Assembly (NCBI GenBank): GCA_937925515.1
Contig: CALALP010000012.1
Span: forward strand, 1 to 41,448
DNA: 41,448 bases
DNA from: an uncultured Lachnoanaerobaculum sp.
Lineage (GTDB): Bacteria; Bacillota; Clostridia; Lachnospirales; Lachnospiraceae
Reading direction: 5' to 3'
A program made the position numbers and the translations under genes. The stretch's first letter is position 1. Every line of letters begins with the position of its first letter. Shown piece after piece: positions 1-7,090 of the stretch. The notes below the pieces were generated by a model. The model was not told the DNA's origin and made no database searches. It saw only the letters and a list, made by a program, of their open reading frames with translations.

Positions 1-6
1 ACTTAA

Positions 7-41
7 GTGGGAAGTCCTCGCCGTCGGCGAGGACTTCCCAC
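7..41. repeat. Palindromic repeat, family B (copy 1), probable bidirectional terminator
   Basis: A perfect 17-bp inverted repeat (GTGGGAAGTCCTCGCCG and its complement) around a single T. The core CTCGCCG-T-CGGCGAG recurs at 2399-2435 and 26461-26499. It lies upstream of the first gene and may end a gene to the left of the window. A short T-rich stretch follows. A role as terminator is inferred from position and shape. Confidence 0.7.
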
Positions 42-78
42 CTCTTTACTTAAAGCTATATAAACTTAATAATCCCAC

Positions 79-107
79 TTGAAAAGTCAAAGCTTGTGAA
101 GTATTCT
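79..107 (+). promoter_or_regulatory. Candidate sigma-A promoter for the HD hydrolase gene
   Basis: TTGAAA at 79-84, a 17-bp spacer, and TATTCT at 102-107, about 37 bases before the chosen start codon. The -10 box matches the consensus in four of six positions, so this is a plausible but not strong promoter. Confidence 0.4.
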
Positions 108-143
108 TTTACATGAATAAAAAATAGATTCATGGAGGAGATT

Positions 144-839
144 ATGAAGAGAAAGGTTGAAATTAAACTAGAGCCCGACATAGCACTTAAAGATATGGCT
201 CAATATAGGTGGGAAGTAAAAGATGTAGTATTTTCAATAGAGGATATGAAAAAAGAGATAGAAAAGATTGCAGATGAAAAAGGTCTTAAAGAAACATTAA
301 ATGCACTACCATTTGCAGTAGAAAAACATGAGGGGCAGTTTAGAAAAGGTAAGGACTTAGTTCCCTATATTATACACCCACTTACCATTGCAAGACAGGC
401 AATAGCACTTGGGCTTTTTGAGGATAGTTTAATTGCAGCAATACTTTTACATGATGTGTGCGAGGATTGTACTGATGAAAATGGAGAGAAAATAAAACTT
501 GAGGCACTTCCTGTGGGAAATGAAACTAGAGAGACTGTAAGACTTGTAACAAAGCCTGAGCCAACATATAAGGGCTGGGTAGAGGATTATTATAAAGGCA
601 TTTCTTCAAACAGACTTGCAACTATGGTAAAGATACTTGATAGATGTAATAACATTTCCACTATGGCGGCAGGGTTTAGCAAAGAAAAAATGGCAGACTA
701 TATAGTAGCAACAGAAAAATATCTTTTGCCTCTTTTTGATATAGTTGAGGAGAAGTATTATGATATATACTCAGAGGCAATCTTTCTCATAAAATATCAA
801 ATGCTATCTACTATTGAAACAGTAAAGAGGCTATTGTAG
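144..839 (+). CDS. HD-domain protein, RelA/SpoT hydrolase-like (small alarmone hydrolase type)
   Basis: The protein carries the metal-binding HD pattern of the RelA/SpoT hydrolase domain: KHEGQF (first His), YIIHPL (second His), ILLHDVCED (the HD pair) and KILDRCNN (the late Asp, matching the KLADRxHN motif of RelA/SpoT). No synthetase or regulatory TGS/ACT domain follows. At about 231 residues it has the size of a stand-alone hydrolase. Family knowledge suggests it removes pyrophosphate from (p)ppGpp-like nucleotides, but related HD proteins act on other nucleotides, so the substrate is an inference. The start at 144 is preferred over the ATG at 132 because GGAGGAG at 134-140 would overlap the upstream ATG and lies just before the second. 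It stands alone between a palindrome and the promoter of glyQS. Confidence 0.72.
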   Translation: MKRKVEIKLEPDIALKDMAQYRWEVKDVVFSIEDMKKEIEKIADEKGLKETLNALPFAVEKHEGQFRKGKDLVPYIIHPLTIARQAIALGLFEDSLIAAILLHDVCEDCTDENGEKIKLEALPVGNETRETVRLVTKPEPTYKGWVEDYYKGISSNRLATMVKILDRCNNISTMAAGFSKEKMADYIVATEKYLLPLFDIVEEKYYDIYSEAIFLIKYQMLSTIETVKRLL

Positions 840-873
840 TATTTTTATTTGAGGATTGTTAAATGTTCATTTG

Positions 874-902
874 TTGACTTTGAACTAGCTAGAAAGTATA
901 AT
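874..902 (+). promoter_or_regulatory. Strong sigma-A promoter for glyQS
   Basis: TTGACT at 874-879, 17-bp spacer, and a perfect TATAAT at 897-902. It lies about 90 bases before the glycyl-tRNA synthetase start. No T-box hallmarks are seen in the short leader. Confidence 0.75.
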
Positions 903-951
903 TGAATTATTATTTTACCTATATTTGTGTGCTAAATTTGAAAGGAGAAAT

Positions 952-984
952 GAGGCTGTTACAAAATTAATTTACAACAGCTCT
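952..984. repeat. Minimal MITE-like element (two terminal repeats almost back to back)
   Basis: GCTGTT at 955-960 and AACAGC at 976-981 form an inverted repeat around ACAAAATTAATTTAC. The left half copies the terminus of the elements at 28619 and 34208 (CTGTTGCAAAATTAATTTT), with one base changed. The element sits between an AAAGGAGA ribosome site (941-948) and the glyQS start codon at 993. Confidence 0.55.
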
Positions 985-992
985 AAAAAAGT

Positions 993-2372
993 ATGAATAA
1001 TATTGAATTTACTATTGATAAGATAGTGGCACTATGCCAAAACAGAGGTTTTATTTTCGCAGGAAGTGAGATATATGGAGGGCTTGCCAATACTTGGGAT
1101 TATGGGCCACTTGGAACAAGACTTAAAAATAATGTAAAAGACGCATGGAGAAAGAAATTTATTCAAGAAAGAAGAAACAGCTATGAGATAGATGCTGATA
1201 TACTTATGAACCCTAGAGTATGGGAGGCAAGTGGACATGTAGCAAGTTTTTCAGATCCAATGCTTGACTGTAAGGAGTGTAAGAAAAGATTTAGAGCAGA
1301 TAATCTAATAGAAGATTTTGATTCTAATTCACATGCAGATGGAATGACAAAAGAACAGATGTTTGATTATATCAAGGAAAAATCAATTCCTTGCCCTAAT
1401 TGTGGAAAACATAACTTTACAGATATTCGTGAGTTTAACCTAATGTTTCAGACATTTAGAGGGGTTACAAATGATAGTAAAAATATAATTTATCTTCGTC
1501 CTGAAAATGCACAAGGAGAATATGTAAATTATCCTAATGTACTTAGAACTATGCGTTCAAAACTTCCATTCTCAATAGGCCAGATAGGAAAGGCATTTAG
1601 AAATGAAATTACTCCCGGAAATTTTGTATTTAGAACAATAGAGTTTGAGCAAATGGAGTATCAAACTTTTTGCAAAAAGGGAGAGGACACTGATTTATAT
1701 GACTATTTCAAGGACTATGGAAAGAAGTTCTTTATGTATCTTGGAATTAGCGAAGAACATTTAAGATTCCATGACCATGAAAAATTGGCACATTATGCAA
1801 AAGCAGCCTGTGATATAGAATTTTTATTCCCATTTGGTTGGGGAGAGATAAACGGAACACATAACAGAACAGATTTTGACCTTTCAAGACATGAGGAATA
1901 TTCAGGTCAGAAACTTGAATATATAGACCCATATAATAATGAAAGATACATACCATATATTATAGAATCAACTTATGGACTTGATAGAACAGTTTTAGCT
2001 CTTTTATGTGAGGCGTATGATGAGGAAGTTGTAGATGCACAGAGGAATGATACAAGAGTGGTTCTACATTTAAACCCTGCCATAGCCCCTATAAAAGCTG
2101 CTATACTACCTTTATCTAAGAAATTATCAGAAAAAGCACTTGAGGTTTGCGATGAACTTAGTAAATACTTTATGGTAGACTTTGATGAAACAGGTTCAAT
2201 AGGTAAGAGATATAGACGACAAGATGAGATAGGAACTCCATTTTGTATTACTTATGATTTTGACTCTGAAAATGATAATCAAGTTACTGTGCGAGATAGA
2301 GATAGTATGGAGCAGGTAAGAATTCCTATAAATGAACTTGCAGATTACATTGGAAATAAGGTAAGACTATAA
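993..2372 (+). CDS. glyQS: Glycyl-tRNA synthetase, single-chain (alpha2) class II type
   Basis: Charges tRNA-Gly with glycine in the cytoplasm. At 459 residues it is the homodimeric type shared with eukaryotes and many Gram-positives, not the alpha2-beta2 type. The class II core is visible: FRPEN-like RPENAQGEYVNY near 170, motif 2 around FRNEITPGNFVFRTIEFEQM near 205, and motif 3 in ESTYGLDRTVLALL near 325. The anticodon-binding domain covers roughly the last 100 residues. CKECKK and CPNCGK form two Cys pairs that may bind zinc. The start at 993 lacks a normally spaced ribosome site: the good site AAAGGAGA at 941-948 is followed by ATG at 950, which opens only a six-codon reading frame ending at 970. 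A short palindromic element fills the gap. The protein alignment still supports 993. Confidence 0.93.
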   Translation: MNNIEFTIDKIVALCQNRGFIFAGSEIYGGLANTWDYGPLGTRLKNNVKDAWRKKFIQERRNSYEIDADILMNPRVWEASGHVASFSDPMLDCKECKKRFRADNLIEDFDSNSHADGMTKEQMFDYIKEKSIPCPNCGKHNFTDIREFNLMFQTFRGVTNDSKNIIYLRPENAQGEYVNYPNVLRTMRSKLPFSIGQIGKAFRNEITPGNFVFRTIEFEQMEYQTFCKKGEDTDLYDYFKDYGKKFFMYLGISEEHLRFHDHEKLAHYAKAACDIEFLFPFGWGEINGTHNRTDFDLSRHEEYSGQKLEYIDPYNNERYIPYIIESTYGLDRTVLALLCEAYDEEVVDAQRNDTRVVLHLNPAIAPIKAAILPLSKKLSEKALEVCDELSKYFMVDFDETGSIGKRYRRQDEIGTPFCITYDFDSENDNQVTVRDRDSMEQVRIPINELADYIGNKVRL

Positions 2373-2398
2373 TATTAACTAAGCTATATAAAATGATA

Positions 2399-2435
2399 GG
2401 GGGGATTTCCTCGCCGACGGCGAGGAAATCCCCCC
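2399..2435. terminator. Palindromic repeat, family B (copy 2), terminator after glyQS
   Basis: A perfect 18-bp inverted repeat (GGGGGGATTTCCTCGCCG and complement) around one A, 26 bases after the glyQS stop. The core matches the palindromes at 7-41 and 26461-26499 while the outer arms differ. It is followed by ATTTCTC rather than a long T-run. Confidence 0.65.
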
Positions 2436-2468
2436 ATTTCTCATTAGTCATTAAATAATAAAATCCTA

Positions 2469-2516
2469 TTGCGACGGTTCTTCAATAGTGGTATATATTA
2501 TTATAACGTTGTTATA
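2469..2516 (+). promoter_or_regulatory. Promoter with overlapping operator-like palindrome before the ABC export operon
   Basis: TTGCGA at 2469-2474, 17-bp spacer and TATATA at 2492-2497 give a plausible promoter. The inverted repeat TATAAC-GTT-GTTATA at 2502-2516 covers the expected transcription start and reaches the ribosome site, a classical repressor position. No regulator gene is adjacent, so the binding protein is unknown. Confidence 0.45.
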
Positions 2517-2528
2517 GAGGAGCTTAAA

Positions 2529-3242
2529 ATGGCAGAAAAAGAAATACTCATTAAAGCACAGGACATACACAAAACCTTTACTTTGGGAGAGGTCAGTGTA
2601 CATGCTTTAAGGGGACTTAGTTTTGAAATATTTAATGGGGAAATGGTGGTAATACTAGGACCGTCAGGTTCAGGAAAATCAACATTATTAAATATTATAG
2701 GGGGAATAGATACTGTTACAAGTGGCAGTATAAATTATAGTGGTATTGAACTTAATAGTATGAATGAAAAGTCATTAAGTGAGTTTAGGAGAGAGCATGT
2801 AGGCTTTATTTTTCAATTTTATAATCTAATGCCACATTTGACTGCACTTGAAAACATAGAGCTTGCAGGAGAACTCTCAAAGTCGCCACTAGATGCACTT
2901 GAGCTTATAAAGCAAGTTGATTTATTTGATAGAAAAGATAATTACCCCGGAAAAATGAGTGGTGGTCAGCAACAAAGAGTAGCAATAGCAAGGGCATTGT
3001 GTAAAAATCCTGATTTACTTTTATGTGATGAACCAACCGGAGCTTTGGATATATCTACCGGAGTTCAGATTTTAAAACTACTTTCAGATTTTAATAAAAG
3101 ATATAAAAAAACAGTTGTGATAATAACACATAATGAAAATGTTGCAAATATGGCTGATAGAGTTTTCTATATTAAGGACGGCAAACTTGATAGGATAGTT
3201 GAAAATGAACACCCTATAAGCCCTGAAGAAGTTAAATGGTAG
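2529..3242 (+). CDS. ABC transporter ATP-binding protein, MacB/LolD type
   Basis: This is the ATPase of a FtsX-type ABC system. It shows Walker A GPSGSGKST near residue 45, a Q-loop in FIFQFYNLMPHL, the signature SGGQQQR, Walker B LLLCDEPTGALD and the switch His in VIITHN. The family powers mechanotransmission or export of peptides, antibiotics or lipids rather than nutrient import. The start at 2529 (MAEKEI) is chosen over the upstream ATG at 2469 because AGAGGAG at 2515-2521 is well spaced from it and the 20 extra residues do not look like family sequence. The permease follows after 13 bases and the adaptor after that, so the three form one operon. Confidence 0.9.
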   Translation: MAEKEILIKAQDIHKTFTLGEVSVHALRGLSFEIFNGEMVVILGPSGSGKSTLLNIIGGIDTVTSGSINYSGIELNSMNEKSLSEFRREHVGFIFQFYNLMPHLTALENIELAGELSKSPLDALELIKQVDLFDRKDNYPGKMSGGQQQRVAIARALCKNPDLLLCDEPTGALDISTGVQILKLLSDFNKRYKKTVVIITHNENVANMADRVFYIKDGKLDRIVENEHPISPEEVKW

Positions 3243-3255
3243 GTTTGGAGATAGT

Positions 3256-5592
3256 ATGAAATATTTTACTCTTAATGTATTTAGAGGTAGTAAGAAAAAT
3301 TTAGCAACATATATCGGAGCAGTGCTTATAATAGCATTAGGTATATTTATATGTGTATCAATGCTTGAAACAGTCTTAAATCTCTCTGTTCAAATAAATC
3401 AGTATTATAAGGATAAAAAATTAGGAGATGTATTTGTAACTGTATCTGCAATGCCTAAGTCAAAACTTGAAAAATTAAAGAAAATAGAGGGAATAAGCGA
3501 GGTTTCAGGGGTACTTTCAGAGGAAGTAAGACTTTTAACTGATGAAACTGACAGTATAGTAAGTGTGCATTTGATAGGCTATGAAGATACACCACTTAAT
3601 AAAGCAGGATTTAGTAAGAATAATTCTTTTAATTCTCAAACAATATATATAGGAAAGAAAATGTCTACTGTAAGAGATTTTAAAGAGGGACAGAAACTAA
3701 GTCTTATAATCAATGACGAGGTTTATGATTTTAACTATTCAGGAAGTATCTATATGCCTAATTATATCTATTCCATGCCACCCTCAGGAGCATTATCAAG
3801 CGACGGAAAAGATTATGATTTGGCATTTATTGATAATTCAAGGCTTGAGAATCTTTTAGGTAAAAAAGGAATTGTAAATGAGTTATCATTTAAACTAAAT
3901 AATCTAAATGACTATGAATATATAAAGGAAATACTTAAGGCTGAATTATCAGATTATGGAATTATTTCTATTGTAAAAAGAGATGACCAAATAAGTTATA
4001 ATACGGTTAAACTAAAGATAGATTCACTTGTGTATGCAGGAACGGTAATACCTGTTATATTTATGGCAATGTCTGTATTTATGCTATACATTGTACTTAA
4101 AAAAAATATAGATAATGATAGAGTTCTCATAGGAACAATGAAAGCTATGGGAATGAAAAATATTGAACTTATAACTGTATATATAATTCAAGCTATTATA
4201 ATCGGTTTTATGGGAAATGTCTTAGGCATGGCACTTGCAGGAGGAGCAGGAAAAAGTTTCTTTGATAGATTTATAGAAGTTTTTACATTGCCAAATACAA
4301 CTTATTTAAAGTTTTGGAATTTAAGACTCTTTGTATTTTTTATATCAATGATAGTTTGCCTTTTTGCCGTTTTAGTAGGGGTAAGTAACATTATTCATAT
4401 AGAGGCGGCACAGGCTATGAGAGCGGCTGAACCTGAAATAAAAAATGGAGGAGATTTTTTAAAAAATGTCAAATTAGATACATTTACCAAAATGGGTATT
4501 AAATCTGTACTAAGAAGTCCACTCCGTTCTATTGTAATTTCGCTTGCAATAGCTTTTCCATTTGGAATGACAGTGGCAATGATTTCATTTGAACCTACTA
4601 TTAATAAATTTATTGACACTTATCTTAAATCTCAAACTTATGACTTAAAACTTAAGCTTAAGGGATATACAACTGAAAAAAAGGCATTAGCATCAGTAAT
4701 TGCTCTGAAAGGAGTTGAGAGTGCAGAAGCTATTGCAGAAATTCCTGTTCAATTAAAAAAAGATAATATCGAAGAAAATACAATGATGTATGGTTTACAG
4801 GAAAATTCGGATAAATATATAATATTTGCTCAAGATGAAAAAGTTTATAAACCCCCTTTAAATTCAGTAATTATTAATTCAAGGATTGCAAGAAAACTGC
4901 ATTTAAAAGAGGGAGATGAACTTAATATAAAGATTTTAGGTACAAATATTTTTGAAAGAAAAATGATTATCTCAAGGATAATTGATGAAAGCTCAGGTGG
5001 GGGAGTTTATATTAATATTAAAAACATTGAAAAAGTATTCGGTATAAAAGAACCTGTTAATTCGATTTTATTAAATGTAAAACGTGGAATGGATAAACAG
5101 ATAAAAGAACAGGCATATAAGACCTCGAGAGTAATAGTTATAACTGATACTAAAGGCATTGTAAAATTATACAAAGATAATTTTGATATTTCCAAAATAC
5201 TTATAAATGTGTTTTTATATATGTCTGTACTTACCGGAGTTATACTTATTTATAACATTATGCTTATTAGTATCAGAGAAAGAAGTAATGAGTTTGCGAC
5301 ATTAAAAATTTTAGGGGTTAGAACCGGAGAAATAAGAAAAATGCTGATTGCAGAAGAAATTGTATATATGGTAATTGGGATTTTTATAGGCGTACCTATT
5401 GCATATCTTATAAAATTTATCATAGAAAATATGTTCGACCCTAAACTTTATACTATTATAGTAAACTTAATAAGAGAGTCTTATTTGACATCATTTGCAA
5501 TGGTATTAATAATAATATTATTTTCAACTATTTCTATAATGAGATTTATAAGGAAAATAAGAGCAGTAGACAGCTTAAAAGAAAGAAGTTAA
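3256..5592 (+). CDS. ABC transporter permease with two FtsX-like domains
   Basis: A 778-residue membrane protein with the layout of large Gram-positive FtsX permeases. There is one membrane segment near residues 17-35, a large extracytoplasmic domain to about 255, three segments around 255-380, then a second single segment near 425-445, a second extracytoplasmic domain, and three C-terminal segments around 650-770. The repeated half structure and KAMGMKNIELI / KILGVRTGEIRKM cytoplasmic loops are typical of the duplicated MacB-like fold. It partners the ATPase encoded 13 bases upstream and the adaptor downstream. The substrate cannot be told from sequence; candidates are antimicrobial peptides or envelope lipids. 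Confidence 0.85.
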   Translation: MKYFTLNVFRGSKKNLATYIGAVLIIALGIFICVSMLETVLNLSVQINQYYKDKKLGDVFVTVSAMPKSKLEKLKKIEGISEVSGVLSEEVRLLTDETDSIVSVHLIGYEDTPLNKAGFSKNNSFNSQTIYIGKKMSTVRDFKEGQKLSLIINDEVYDFNYSGSIYMPNYIYSMPPSGALSSDGKDYDLAFIDNSRLENLLGKKGIVNELSFKLNNLNDYEYIKEILKAELSDYGIISIVKRDDQISYNTVKLKIDSLVYAGTVIPVIFMAMSVFMLYIVLKKNIDNDRVLIGTMKAMGMKNIELITVYIIQAIIIGFMGNVLGMALAGGAGKSFFDRFIEVFTLPNTTYLKFWNLRLFVFFISMIVCLFAVLVGVSNIIHIEAAQAMRAAEPEIKNGGDFLKNVKLDTFTKMGIKSVLRSPLRSIVISLAIAFPFGMTVAMISFEPTINKFIDTYLKSQTYDLKLKLKGYTTEKKALASVIALKGVESAEAIAEIPVQLKKDNIEENTMMYGLQENSDKYIIFAQDEKVYKPPLNSVIINSRIARKLHLKEGDELNIKILGTNIFERKMIISRIIDESSGGGVYINIKNIEKVFGIKEPVNSILLNVKRGMDKQIKEQAYKTSRVIVITDTKGIVKLYKDNFDISKILINVFLYMSVLTGVILIYNIMLISIRERSNEFATLKILGVRTGEIRKMLIAEEIVYMVIGIFIGVPIAYLIKFIIENMFDPKLYTIIVNLIRESYLTSFAMVLIIILFSTISIMRFIRKIRAVDSLKERS

Positions 5593-5607
5593 AAGAGAGG
5601 TATAAAA

Positions 5608-6936
5608 GTGAAAAAAGGAGTATTAATTGTTATTCCAATACTTATATTAGCAGCAGCAGGTATTTTTCTTGCTAAGCCGAAGGGGCTTAAGATAGAAACT
5701 TACACTATAAAAAAAGAGGCTGTAAAGGACGTATACAAAGAGGACGGCGTAGTAAGCTTTGGAGATACACAAAGTATACTTTCAAAAGTAAGTGGAAGTA
5801 TACTTAGCATTGAAGTAGAGGAAAATCAAGAAGTAAAAAAAGGAGATGTATTAATTACAATAGACAGTAGGGAACTTGTATCTCAAAAAGAGATGCTTAT
5901 AGCAAATAAATCAGGACTTACTGCTAAAAAAGAAGAAAGTGATATACAAAGACTTATGTCAGCCTCTCCGACAGAATATCTAAAAAATGTTAGACAAGGG
6001 CTTGAAACAGCACAAATTGCCTATGAAACAGCACAAACTGATTTAAGTGCAAAACAGGAACTTTTTAACTCAGGAGCTATATCAAAGGCTGAATTTGATT
6101 TATCAAGAACAAATTTGGAAAATGCTAAAAATACATTTGAAAGTAGTAAAAATCGTTATCAAGGAGCAGAAAGCTATCTAAATGAGTTAAAGAAAAGTGG
6201 TTTAAGCGAAAAAGAAATCAATACTAAATTTTATGAAAGTATTGACAAACAAATTGATGCAAATATTGCCTCAAATGATGAACAGATAAAACAACTTGAC
6301 TTAAAAATTGCAGATTGTACCATAACAGCTTTGGCAGACGGCATTGTAAGTAGTATCCCTGTAAAAGGTATGACAGGAGTAACTGCCGGAATTGAAGTAG
6401 TTAGAATAAATGAAAATTCCTCAAAACTTCAAGTTAAAAGTAAGGTACTTTCAGATATAGTTCCGTATTTAAATGTTGGCGATGAAGTGGTTTTAAAGTT
6501 TGAATTTAGAGGAAAGGAGTTTGAAACCACAGGCAAGATAAGTAAGATATATGATTTTGCAAATGAGGGAAAGTCTGCACTTGGTCTAAATGAATACAGG
6601 GTTGATGTAGTTATAGATATTGATAATGTAGATAATTCAGATAATAAAGAGATAGGACTTAAGGATATAAAAAATGGTTACAGCACTGAAGTAGAATATA
6701 AACTTTTTAGCTCCGACTCTGCAATTACTGTTCCTGTGTCAGCATTATTTGAAGAAGATAATAAAAACTATGTTTTTAAGATAGTAGACTCAAAAGCAGT
6801 TAAAACAGAAGTGAAAATAGACTATACTTCAAGCACTTTTTCAGTTATTTCAGAGGGGCTTTTGGAGGGGGATGAGATAGCTGCTATCGCAGATAATGAG
6901 AAACTTTCTGACGGAGTAAAAGTTATTAAAAAATAA
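5608..6936 (+). CDS. HlyD/MacA-like membrane-fusion (adaptor) protein
   Basis: Starts with GTG, supported by AGAGAGG at 5594-5600. An N-terminal membrane anchor (about residues 4-21) is followed by a lipoyl-like half (near ILSIEVEENQEVKKGDVL), a long coiled-coil hairpin (about residues 95-235, rich in Lys, Glu, Gln and Asn), the return half (DGIVSSIPVKGMTGV) and beta-barrel domains. This is the order of MacA-type adaptors. It is the third gene of the operon, 15 bases after the permease. No outer-membrane channel is expected in a Gram-positive cell, so the adaptor probably works as an extracellular part of the export or signalling complex. Confidence 0.85.
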   Translation: MKKGVLIVIPILILAAAGIFLAKPKGLKIETYTIKKEAVKDVYKEDGVVSFGDTQSILSKVSGSILSIEVEENQEVKKGDVLITIDSRELVSQKEMLIANKSGLTAKKEESDIQRLMSASPTEYLKNVRQGLETAQIAYETAQTDLSAKQELFNSGAISKAEFDLSRTNLENAKNTFESSKNRYQGAESYLNELKKSGLSEKEINTKFYESIDKQIDANIASNDEQIKQLDLKIADCTITALADGIVSSIPVKGMTGVTAGIEVVRINENSSKLQVKSKVLSDIVPYLNVGDEVVLKFEFRGKEFETTGKISKIYDFANEGKSALGLNEYRVDVVIDIDNVDNSDNKEIGLKDIKNGYSTEVEYKLFSSDSAITVPVSALFEEDNKNYVFKIVDSKAVKTEVKIDYTSSTFSVISEGLLEGDEIAAIADNEKLSDGVKVIKK

Positions 6937-7090
6937 ACTTTTGATACATAGATTTTTCCCCAAAATACTTGTATTATATAAGAAGATTGGATATAATAAA
7001 AATAAATATTATTTAAATTTTACAAAGGTAGAATAATATTTTAGTTTAGATTTATTTATATCTAATGAAAAAATAACAAGGGGGAAAACT

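Noticed and set aside
903..992. T-box leader upstream of glycyl-tRNA synthetase
   Set aside because: The leader is only about 85 bases and lacks the conserved T-box bulge sequence and a terminator.
7..2435. CRISPR-like repeats suggested by the recurring palindromes
   Set aside because: The copies are kilobases apart, each sits behind a gene, and there is no regular spacer pattern or cas gene.
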